Below, piece after piece: positions 50,792 through 57,945 of a stretch of DNA of 57,945 bases. A model generated the notes under the pieces. That model ran no database searches. It saw only the letters and a program-made list of their open reading frames with translations, and was not told the DNA's origin. The stretch covers positions 1 to 57,945 of the forward strand of contig JAYTDA010000315.1 of assembly GCA_043736155.1 (NCBI GenBank), given 5' to 3'. The position numbers were made by a program, and so were the translations under genes. The stretch's first letter is position 1, and every line of letters begins with the position of its first letter. The stretch is from JANNRR01 sp043736155. GTDB taxonomy: Bacteria > Pseudomonadota > Alphaproteobacteria > Rhodobacterales > Rhodobacteraceae.

Positions 50792-52303
50792 CTACGGGCC
50801 AATCTTTCTCGCCACAATTTCATTCACGGCCGCCGGGTTGGCCTTGCCGCCGGTGGCCTTGATGACCTGCCCGACGAACCAACCGGCCAGTTTCGGATTG
50901 GCCCGCGCCTTTTGCACCTGATCGGGGTTGGCGGCGATGATGGCATCGACCGCCGCCTCAATCGCACCGGTATCGGTCACCTGTTGCATGCCGCGCGCCG
51001 CCGCCACTTCGGCAGGGTCGCCGCCTTCGGTCCAGATGATCTCGAACAGGTCCTTGGCCATCTTGCCAGAGATTTCGGCGCGCGCCAACAGGTCCAGCAC
51101 ACCGCCAAGCTGGGCTGCACTGACCGGGCTGTCGGGCACCGACAGGCCCTGTTTGTTCAAGCGGCCAAACAGCTCGTTGATCACCCAGTTGGCGGCAATC
51201 TTGCCATCCCGGCCCTGCGCCACCGCCTCGAAAAACGCGGCGTCGCCCGCCTCTGCCGTCAGCACCGAGGCGTCATAGTCCGTCATGCCATAGTCCGCCA
51301 CGAACCGCGCCTTTTTCGCATCGGGCAGTTCGGGCAGGCTGGCGCGGATCTCATCGACCCAGGCCTGTTCAATTTCCAGCGGCAACAGGTCGGGGCAAGG
51401 GAAATAGCGGTAATCCTGCGCCTCTTCCTTGGACCGCATGCTGCGGGTTTCGCCCTTGTCGGGGTCGTACAGCCGGGTTTCCTGCACGATGCTGCCGCCA
51501 TCTTCCAGAATCGCAATCTGGCGGCGCGCCTCAAAGTCAATCGCCTGGGTCATGAACCGCATCGAGTTCATGTTCTTGATTTCACAGCGGGTTCCCAGAT
51601 GCGCAAAATCCTGGGTTTCCCAGTATTTCTCATACTGCCCCGGGCGGCAGACCGATACATTGACATCGGCGCGCAGGTTGCCGTTTTGCATGTTGCCGTC
51701 GCAGGTACCCAGATAGCGCAGGATCTGGCGGATCTTGGTGACATAGGCGGCGGCTTCTTCGGGGCCACGCAGGTCGGGGCGGCTGACAATCTCCATCAGC
51801 GCGACCCCGGTGCGGTTCAGATCGACGAACGACATCGTGGGATCCATGTCGTGGATCGACTTGCCCGCGTCCTGTTCCAGATGGATGCGTTCGATCCGCA
51901 CCCGCCGGGCAATACCCGGTGCCATATCGACGATGACTTCGCCTTCACCGACGATCGGGTGGTACAGCTGGCTGATCTGATAGCCTTGCGGCAGATCGGG
52001 GTAGAAATAGTTCTTGCGGTCAAAGGCCGAGTTCAGGTGAATCTCGGCCTTCAGCCCCAGCCCGGTCCGTACCGCCTGTGCCACGCAAAACTCGTTGATC
52101 ACCGGCAGCATCCCCGGCATCGCCGCATCGACAAACGCCACGTTGGCATTGGGTTCCGCCCCGAATTGCGTCGACGCGCCGGAAAACAGCTTGGCGTTGG
52201 AGGCGACCTGGGCATGCACTTCCATGCCGATCACCAGCTCCCAATCCGACTTTGCCCCGGAAATCACCTTTGGCTTCGGCGGTTCATAGGTCAGGTCCAG
52301 CAT
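50792..52303 (-). CDS. gatB: aspartyl/glutamyl-tRNA amidotransferase subunit B
   Basis: 503 residues. WELVIGMEVHAQVASNAKLFSGA at the N-terminus, YFYPDLPQGYQISQ, then CEIKNMNSMRFMTQAIDFEARRQ, the DYRYFPCPDLLPLEI motif, and the YqeY-like tail domain. It is the kinase/amidation subunit of GatCAB, converting Glu-tRNAGln and Asp-tRNAAsn. ATG 52303 has AAAGGA upstream. Confidence 0.96.
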   Translation of the reverse strand: MLDLTYEPPKPKVISGAKSDWELVIGMEVHAQVASNAKLFSGASTQFGAEPNANVAFVDAAMPGMLPVINEFCVAQAVRTGLGLKAEIHLNSAFDRKNYFYPDLPQGYQISQLYHPIVGEGEVIVDMAPGIARRVRIERIHLEQDAGKSIHDMDPTMSFVDLNRTGVALMEIVSRPDLRGPEEAAAYVTKIRQILRYLGTCDGNMQNGNLRADVNVSVCRPGQYEKYWETQDFAHLGTRCEIKNMNSMRFMTQAIDFEARRQIAILEDGGSIVQETRLYDPDKGETRSMRSKEEAQDYRYFPCPDLLPLEIEQAWVDEIRASLPELPDAKKARFVADYGMTDYDASVLTAEAGDAAFFEAVAQGRDGKIAANWVINELFGRLNKQGLSVPDSPVSAAQLGGVLDLLARAEISGKMAKDLFEIIWTEGGDPAEVAAARGMQQVTDTGAIEAAVDAIIAANPDQVQKARANPKLAGWFVGQVIKATGGKANPAAVNEIVARKIGP

Positions 52304-52477
52304 GGCGCAATCCTTTGGCTTTTGCCGGGTTTTAGGCGGGATAGGGGGGTGCTGCAAGCGTGGTTTCAGCGGCGGCTGCCGGGCCAAAGTCGCGGAAAAC
52401 CGCCGACTGCCGGGGGCACAGGTTGCATTGGCGCACCGAATCCGGCGAAAACGCTCGGGTTGTTCAAGGATGCTGCC

Positions 52478-53056
52478 ATGAAATTCCCGCTATTCGCCAC
52501 CGCTGCCCTGATGATCGGGCTGACCGCCTGTGCCCCGCTGCCCGAAATGAGCAGTTCCATGGGGTTCTCCGGCGCCTTGCCTGCCACCCGTTGGGACCAC
52601 CGGCCCGAAGCCGATATCTGGACCCGGTCGATGCTCGACGCACTGAAAACCGACGGTGCAGTGCTGCTGTCGTCGATCCCGCAGGACATCGGGGTGTATT
52701 GCCCGGGGTATGAAGCGGCCTCTCCCGATGACCGTGCGGCCTTCTGGGTCGGCATGTTCTCGGCCATTGCCAAATACGAAAGCACCTGGAACCCGACAGC
52801 CAAAGGCGGCGGTGGCCGCTATCTGGGGCTGTTGCAGATTTCACCGGCAACGGCGCGCCATGTCGGCTGTGATTCCAAGGGGTTGCTGGATGGTGCCACC
52901 AATCTGGATTGTGCCGTTCGCATCGCCGCCAACCGCGTGCCGAGCAACGCGATTGCCGGGCTGACGACTGACTGGGGCCCGATGCACGACCGGTCCAAAC
53001 GCGCCGAAGTGGCGGCCTGGACCTCGGCGCAGGCCTATTGCCAGCCGGAACAGTGA
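52478..53056 (+). CDS. lytic transglycosylase-like lipoprotein
   Basis: 192 residues. Lipobox LTAC near residue 18, then an SLT-type domain: FSAIAKYESTWNPTAKG carries the catalytic Glu, GLLQISPATARHVGC the substrate loop, and C-terminal cysteines. Cleaves peptidoglycan glycan strands at the outer membrane. ATG 52478 has AAGGA upstream. Confidence 0.82.
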   Translation: MKFPLFATAALMIGLTACAPLPEMSSSMGFSGALPATRWDHRPEADIWTRSMLDALKTDGAVLLSSIPQDIGVYCPGYEAASPDDRAAFWVGMFSAIAKYESTWNPTAKGGGGRYLGLLQISPATARHVGCDSKGLLDGATNLDCAVRIAANRVPSNAIAGLTTDWGPMHDRSKRAEVAAWTSAQAYCQPEQ

Positions 53057-53066
53057 TCCGGCCGGG

Positions 53067-53813
53067 TTAACGCCCGCCAGACACATCCAGCGTTGTGCCG
53101 GTGACATAACTCGCGGCGTCAGAGGCCAGCCACAGGATCGCCTGTGCCACCTCGTCGGCAGACCCCGCGCGCTGCATCGGCACGGTGGCGGCCAGCCGTG
53201 CGACCCGGTCCGGATCACCGCTGCGGCCATGCAGCGGGGTTTCGATCAACCCGGGGCGGACACCAACCACCCGAATCCCTTCCAGCGCATTTTCATCGGC
53301 CAGACCCTTGGTCAGCGTATCCAGCGCGCCTTTCGATGCGGCGTAATCGACATAGGTGCCACCGCCGCCCAGAACCGACGCACGCGATGACACATTGACG
53401 ATCACCCCGCCTTTGCCGCCATGGCGTCGGGCCATGCGTTTCACTGCCTGTGCCGCCACCAACAAGGCTCCGATGGTGTTGACGCGAAACATCCGGGTGA
53501 TCCGCTCCAGCGACATTTCTTCCAGCCGGGCGGCGCGGTCGACCATACCGGCATTGTTGACCAACAGGTCAATCCGGCCAAAGTTGGCATCCAGCATCGC
53601 ATAGAGGTGGTTGATATTCTCCGGCAGGCCGCAGTCGGTGCGGATCACGATGACCTTGGCCCCCGAAGCCCGCGCTGCCTCGGCGACCTGTTCCGCGCCT
53701 TGCTGATCGGAATGCCAGGTCAGAACCAGATCGAACCCGGTCTGTGCCAAAGCCCGCGCCGTGGCGCCCCCAATACCGCCGCTGGAACCCGTTACCAGTG
53801 CAACCTTTCTCAT
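53067..53813 (-). CDS. SDR family oxidoreductase
   Basis: 248 residues: the cofactor motif TGSSGGIGGATAR, NNAG, catalytic Ser in VNVSSRAS and Tyr/Lys in YVDYAASKGAL, and C-terminal ASYVTGTTLDVSGGR. The substrate is unknown; similar to 3-oxoacyl reductase-like and glucose dehydrogenase-like enzymes. Overlaps the end of pepN by ATGA, so it is in the pepN operon. Confidence 0.92.
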   Translation of the reverse strand: MRKVALVTGSSGGIGGATARALAQTGFDLVLTWHSDQQGAEQVAEAARASGAKVIVIRTDCGLPENINHLYAMLDANFGRIDLLVNNAGMVDRAARLEEMSLERITRMFRVNTIGALLVAAQAVKRMARRHGGKGGVIVNVSSRASVLGGGGTYVDYAASKGALDTLTKGLADENALEGIRVVGVRPGLIETPLHGRSGDPDRVARLAATVPMQRAGSADEVAQAILWLASDAASYVTGTTLDVSGGR

Positions 53814-56371
53814 CCCAGCATCCTTGCCACCATTTCCGCCAGATCGCGGCTGAGCCCCGGCGTGGTTGCAATGCGCGACAATTCTGCGCGGATCAAGCCC
53901 TGTCGCGCCGGATCATAGCGGCGCAGGGTCTCAAAAGCTGTGGACAACCGGGCCGCGGTTTGCGGGTTGACCGGATCGAGCCGGATCAGCCAGTCCGCCA
54001 ACACCCGATAGCCGGCACCCGAGGGATGATGGAACCCCGCCGCATTGCCAGACAGCGCCCCGATCACCGAGCGGAACCGGTTCGGGTTTTTCCAATCGAA
54101 ATCGGGGTGTTGTGTGAGTTTTTCGGTCAGACCGGCGGTTTGACCGGGGGCCGACAGCGAGATTTGCAGGGCAAACCACTTGTCGGTCACCAGCCGGTCG
54201 CCCGACCATTGCCGGTAAAAGGCCGCCAGTTCGGGCTGCCCGGCACCGATATCCAGCAGTGTCGCCAAGGCACCCAACTGTTCGGTCATGTTGTCGGCCC
54301 CGGCATACTGCCCTGCGGCAGAGGCACCGCGATCCAGCCGTGCCAGCAGCCCCAGACAGGCCAGCCGCAAAGCCCGCCGCCCGGCCGCCCGCGCATCCGG
54401 GCTATAGGGTCCCGGTTCCGCCATGGCGTCATAGAGTGCGGGCAGCGACGGCGACAGGTGCTGCGCCAGTGCCGTCAGCAGGTCCTGTCTGGCGTGAAAG
54501 ATCGCTGTCGGGTCCGGCGTCTGGCCGCCCTCAAACAGCATCTGCGCCATGTCATCCTCGGACGGCAGCCGCAGGGCGAGGGCACGGAACGCCGGCTCAA
54601 GGCTGTCATCGCGCAGCACCTGTTCCAGTGCGGTCAGAAAGGCCGGGGCCGGGGCCGCGCCGTCGGTGACCATGCGGGCCAGCACATCCCTGGCCAAAGA
54701 CCGCCCGGCCTCCCACTTGTTGAACGGGTCGGTGTCATGGGTCAGCAGAAACGCCCGTTCCTCGGGCGTGGTGGCGCGTTCCAGAATGACCGGTGCCGAA
54801 AAGCCGCGCAGCAGCGACGGGACCGGGCGGCTGGCCAGACCGGGAAAGCTGAAACTTTGGCTTGTCCCGGTCATTTCCAGCACCTGGGTCGGCACCACTT
54901 CATCGCCATTGGGGTTCAACAGGCCAACGGCAATCGGGATCACCTGCGGCTGCTTGTCCGCCTGATCGGATGTGGGTGGGGTTTTCTGGGTGAAATGAAG
55001 GGTATAGGTGCCGTTGTCAAAGTCATCGGTGACCGTCAGACGCGGGGTGCCCGCCTGGGTGTACCAGCGTTTGAACTGGGTCAGATCGCGGCCGGTGGCA
55101 TCCTGAAACACCGCCAGCCAGTCTTCGATGGTGGCGGCGTCGCCGTCGTGGCGGCTGAAATACAGATCAAGCGCGGCTGCATAGCCCTGATCGCCAACCA
55201 AACGTTTCAACATCCCGATCACCTCGGCGCCCTTTTCATAGACTGTCGCGGTGTAAAAGTTGTTGATTTCAGCGTAGGTTGCGGGGCGAACCGGATGTGA
55301 CAGCGGGCCGTCATCCTCGCGGAACTGCCGGGCGCGCAGGGTCAGCACATCGTCGATCCGCTTGACGGCGTGGCTGCGCATGTCGCCGGTGAACTGCTGA
55401 TCGCGGAACACCGTCAGCCCCTCTTTCAGGCACAGTTGGAACCAGTCGCGGCAGGTGATGCGGTTGCCGGTCCAGTTGTGGAAATACTCATGGGCGATGA
55501 TGCCCTCGATCCGCTCATAATCGAGGTCGGTGGCGGTCTCGGGCGAGGCCAGAACGTAGCGGGAGTTGAAAATGTTCAACCCTTTGTTCTCCATCGCCCC
55601 CATATTGAAGTCATCGACTGCAACAATGTTGAAAATGTCCAAGTCGTATTCGCGCCCATAGACCCGTTCATCCCACTGCATCGACCGGATCAGCGCCGCC
55701 ATCGCATAGGCGCATTTGCCCTCGTCGCCAGGACGCACCCAGATGTTCAGTGTGACCGGGCGGCCCGACAGCGTGGTAAAGCGGCTGGAATGGGCAACCA
55801 GATCGCCTGCAACCAGCGCGAACAGATAGGACGGTTTCGGCCAGGGGTCATGCCATTCGGCCCAACCCGGCCCTTGCGCCACCGGGTTGCCGTTGGACAA
55901 GAGCACCGGAAGATCGCTTTCGATCCGCACCTCAAACGGCGCCATCACATCGGGGCGGTCGGGGTAAAAGGTGATCTTGCGAAAGCCCTCGGCCTCGCAC
56001 TGGGTGCAATACATCCCGCGCGACATGTACAGCCCTTCCAGCGCGGTATTGGCCGCCGGATCAATCTCGACCTCGGCCTCCCACAGGAACGGCCCGGTTT
56101 TCAGCGCCGCCGCAGCGACCCGCAGACCGGTGGCGCCGGGTTGCAACCCGGTCAGCGGCACCCCGTCGATCGCCGCCGAAATCAGCCGCAATCCTTCGCC
56201 ATCCAGCCACAGATCATGGCTGCCGCTGCGCGCCGGATTGGGGGCAAACCGGATGCGCGCCAGCACCCGGGTGGTTGTGGGCTGCAACCGGAAGGTCAGC
56301 GACACCTGTTCCACCAGCCAGGGCGGGGCAACATAGTCGGACAGGTTGATCTGGGTCGGGGCGATGGCCAT
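53810..56371 (-). CDS. pepN: aminopeptidase N (M1 family)
   Basis: 853 residues: GAMEN motif (NMGAMENKGLNIF), zinc HEYFH with the distal Glu in KEGLTVFRDQQF, then the C-terminal helical PepN domain. Removes N-terminal residues from peptides in the cytoplasm. ATG 56371 is preferred to GTG 56383 because GGAG lies seven bases upstream of it. Confidence 0.95.
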   Translation of the reverse strand: MAIAPTQINLSDYVAPPWLVEQVSLTFRLQPTTTRVLARIRFAPNPARSGSHDLWLDGEGLRLISAAIDGVPLTGLQPGATGLRVAAAALKTGPFLWEAEVEIDPAANTALEGLYMSRGMYCTQCEAEGFRKITFYPDRPDVMAPFEVRIESDLPVLLSNGNPVAQGPGWAEWHDPWPKPSYLFALVAGDLVAHSSRFTTLSGRPVTLNIWVRPGDEGKCAYAMAALIRSMQWDERVYGREYDLDIFNIVAVDDFNMGAMENKGLNIFNSRYVLASPETATDLDYERIEGIIAHEYFHNWTGNRITCRDWFQLCLKEGLTVFRDQQFTGDMRSHAVKRIDDVLTLRARQFREDDGPLSHPVRPATYAEINNFYTATVYEKGAEVIGMLKRLVGDQGYAAALDLYFSRHDGDAATIEDWLAVFQDATGRDLTQFKRWYTQAGTPRLTVTDDFDNGTYTLHFTQKTPPTSDQADKQPQVIPIAVGLLNPNGDEVVPTQVLEMTGTSQSFSFPGLASRPVPSLLRGFSAPVILERATTPEERAFLLTHDTDPFNKWEAGRSLARDVLARMVTDGAAPAPAFLTALEQVLRDDSLEPAFRALALRLPSEDDMAQMLFEGGQTPDPTAIFHARQDLLTALAQHLSPSLPALYDAMAEPGPYSPDARAAGRRALRLACLGLLARLDRGASAAGQYAGADNMTEQLGALATLLDIGAGQPELAAFYRQWSGDRLVTDKWFALQISLSAPGQTAGLTEKLTQHPDFDWKNPNRFRSVIGALSGNAAGFHHPSGAGYRVLADWLIRLDPVNPQTAARLSTAFETLRRYDPARQGLIRAELSRIATTPGLSRDLAEMVARMLG

Positions 56372-56402
56372 GGCATTCTCCACTTTGGCATCAACTTAGC
56401 GG

Positions 56403-56472
56403 CAGGCCGGGCGGGCGCAAGGGCGGGCGCAAGGGCGGCGCGCACCGGGGGCGCGCACCGGGGGCGCACTGC
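56403..56472. repeat. G/C tandem repeats between pepN and malate synthase
   Basis: GGGCGGGCGCAA repeats, then GGGGGCGCGCACC repeats, each about two to three copies, in the divergent gap. Confidence 0.7.
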
Positions 56473-56596
56473 AGAAAAGCGGATTTCAAGACCGGCGATC
56501 CGGCGCTGTTGCCAGCCAGAAGGTCCGGCATCCGGTTGTCTGTGCCGCCAAAGCGACTTACGCTGCCACCCGGATGACCGGAAGGAAGAGCGCCCT

Positions 56597-57945
56597 ATGC
56601 AACGGATTCGCAAGGCTGGGTTGAGCGTCGATGCCACACTGGCCGATTTCATCGACCAGCGGGCCCTGCCGGGAACCGGTGTGGACCCTGACGCCTTCTG
56701 GCAGGGATTTGCCGCGCTGATCCATGATCTTGGGCCGGAAAACCGCGCCTTGCTGGCCGAACGCGAACGGCTGCAAGACCTGATCGACAACTGGCATGTC
56801 GAACGTCGCGGCCAGCCGCATGATGCCGCCGCCTATCGCAGGTTTTTGCAGAGCATTGGCTATCTGCAGCCCGAGGGTCCCGATTTCACCATCGACACCG
56901 AAAATGTCGACCCGGAGATTGCGCACATTGCCGGGCCGCAACTGGTGGTGCCGGTGATGAATGCCCGCTTTGCGCTGAACGCTGCCAATGCGCGCTGGGG
57001 CAGCCTGTATGATGCGCTGTACGGCACCGATGCGCTGGGGGACCTGCCGGAGGGCAAGGGGTTTGATCCGGACCGGGGCCAGCGGGTGACAGCCTGGGCC
57101 AAGGCGCATCTGGACCGGGTGGCCCCATTGGCGGGGCTGTCCTGGGCCAGGGTGACCGGGCTGGAGGTGGACACGGGCCGGCTGGTGGCCGATTCCCCGG
57201 CGGGACCGGTCGGGCTGGCCGATCCGGCGCAATTCGCGGGCCATCTGCGCGATGATCTGTGCCCGTTGCAGGTGCTGCTGCGGGTCAACGGCCTGCTGAT
57301 CGAAATACGGGTGAACCCGGCCAGCCAGATCGGCAGCACCGATCCAGCCGGAATTTCCGACATCTTTCTGGAAAGCGCGCTGTCGGCGATCATGGATTGC
57401 GAGGATTCGGTGGCGGCTGTCGATGCTGCCGACAAGGTTCTGGCCTATGGCAACTGGCTGGGCCTGATGCAGGGCGATCTGTCGGATACCTTTGTCAAGG
57501 CCGGTGCACTGGTCACCCGGGTTTTGAACCCGGATGCCGCGTATCTTGGTGCCGATGGGGCAGCACTGCCGGTCAGATGCCGGGCCCTGATGCTGGTGCG
57601 CAATGTCGGCCATCTGATGACCAACCCCGCGATTCTGGACCGCGACGGGGCCGAAGCGGCCGAGGGGCTGATGGATGCCATGGTCACCACACTGTGTGCC
57701 CTGCATGACCTGCGCAAGGCGACGGGGCCGCGCAATTCGGCGGCAGGCTCGGTCTATGTGGTGAAACCCAAGATGCACGGGCCGGACGAGGTCACCTTTG
57801 CCTGCGCTATCTTTGACCGAGTCGAGGCGGTGCTGGGTCTGCCGCGCCATACGGTGAAACTGGGGATCATGGATGAGGAGCGGCGCACCAGTGCCAACCT
57901 GAAAGAATGTATCCGCGCCGCCCGCCACCGTCTGGCCTTCATCAA
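56597..57945 (+). CDS. glcB: malate synthase G, N-terminal part (runs off the window)
   Basis: 449 codons seen. LSVDATLADFIDQRALPGTGVDPDAFWQGFAALIHDLGPENRALL and the NARWGSLYDALYGTDAL segment are MSG-specific, followed by FLESALSAIMDCEDSVAAVDAADKVLAYGNWLGLM and VYVVKPKMHGPDEV. It condenses glyoxylate and acetyl-CoA. ATG 56597 follows AAGGAAG. Divergent from pepN. Confidence 0.96.
   Translation, partial: MQRIRKAGLSVDATLADFIDQRALPGTGVDPDAFWQGFAALIHDLGPENRALLAERERLQDLIDNWHVERRGQPHDAAAYRRFLQSIGYLQPEGPDFTIDTENVDPEIAHIAGPQLVVPVMNARFALNAANARWGSLYDALYGTDALGDLPEGKGFDPDRGQRVTAWAKAHLDRVAPLAGLSWARVTGLEVDTGRLVADSPAGPVGLADPAQFAGHLRDDLCPLQVLLRVNGLLIEIRVNPASQIGSTDPAGISDIFLESALSAIMDCEDSVAAVDAADKVLAYGNWLGLMQGDLSDTFVKAGALVTRVLNPDAAYLGADGAALPVRCRALMLVRNVGHLMTNPAILDRDGAEAAEGLMDAMVTTLCALHDLRKATGPRNSAAGSVYVVKPKMHGPDEVTFACAIFDRVEAVLGLPRHTVKLGIMDEERRTSANLKECIRAARHRLAFI

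Noticed and set aside
50912..52477. A long plus-strand frame antisense to gatB that reads into the lytic transglycosylase gene
   Set aside because: Only the last 192 codons have homology, ribosome site and signal peptide; the rest mirrors gatB.
53744..55300. A 518-codon frame antisense to pepN
   Set aside because: It lies opposite the intact M1 peptidase motifs and has no recognisable domain.
1..57945. tRNA, rRNA, transposase or integrase genes
   Set aside because: None was recognised on either strand; the dispersed repeat lacks any linked transposase.

Overview
This window is chromosomal DNA from a GC-rich alphaproteobacterium, almost certainly Rhodobacterales (Rhodobacteraceae/Paracoccaceae). 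The evidence is a complete dcw cell-wall/division cluster in the rhodobacterial order (mraZ to lpxC), two DUF2484 membrane proteins behind murC, a DUF1127 gene followed by an anti-Shine-Dalgarno sRNA array as in Rhodobacter sphaeroides, an aerobic cobaltochelatase (cobS, cobT) next to a C-terminal J-domain protein and BolA, and frequent GTG/TTG starts.

Layout. 1-5.5 kb: the N-terminus of a hydantoinase/carbamoylase-type amidase (minus), a UPF0303 heme-degrading-domain protein, a response regulator / small membrane protein / SLC5-symporter histidine kinase operon, and a lone FliM/FliN C-terminal-domain protein. 5.5-6.9 kb: a repeat-rich stretch holding, on the minus strand, a ccaF1-like DUF1127 gene and six tandem paired-hairpin sRNAs of the CcsR/cuckoo type, ending in a terminator whose loop carries the same motif. 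7.1-8.3 kb: the Fe-S carrier Mrp. 8.3-37.1 kb: the dcw cluster, preceded by a long structured leader that looks like UpsM and interrupted at three places: efp/epmA between mraY and murD; a low-GC hypothetical gene plus a palindromic intergenic element between murC and murB; and a dispersed repeat plus a caspase-like protein with a secreted partner between ftsA and ftsZ. 37.3-39.8 kb: bamD and recN. 40.3-48.9 kb (mostly minus): an aminopeptidase P, then cobT and cobS separated by a 2.8 kb accessory insert (HxlR regulator and FMN reductase, a decayed secreted-protein gene, ParDE, a GIY-YIG protein), a J-domain protein and bolA. 48.9-57.9 kb: DUF4177 and DUF1330 proteins, an HxlR/SCP2-like regulator with palindromic operators, gatB, a lytic transglycosylase-like lipoprotein, an SDR oxidoreductase, pepN, and the start of malate synthase G.

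How it works together. The main block makes UDP-MurNAc-pentapeptide (murE/F/C/B/D, ddl), lipid I and II (mraY, murG), polymerises and crosslinks it at the septum (ftsW, ftsI, ftsL, ftsQ) under the FtsA-FtsZ ring, and links this to LPS (lpxC) and outer-membrane protein assembly (bamD). Genes are tightly packed with ATGA overlaps, so the few large gaps stand out as probable regulatory or inserted DNA. The strongest discovery candidates are the expanded sRNA array with its exact 250-bp internal duplication, the caspase-like/secreted pair between ftsA and ftsZ, and the inverted copies of a hairpin-rich repeat about 25 kb apart. All identifications come from reading the sequence; no search was run.
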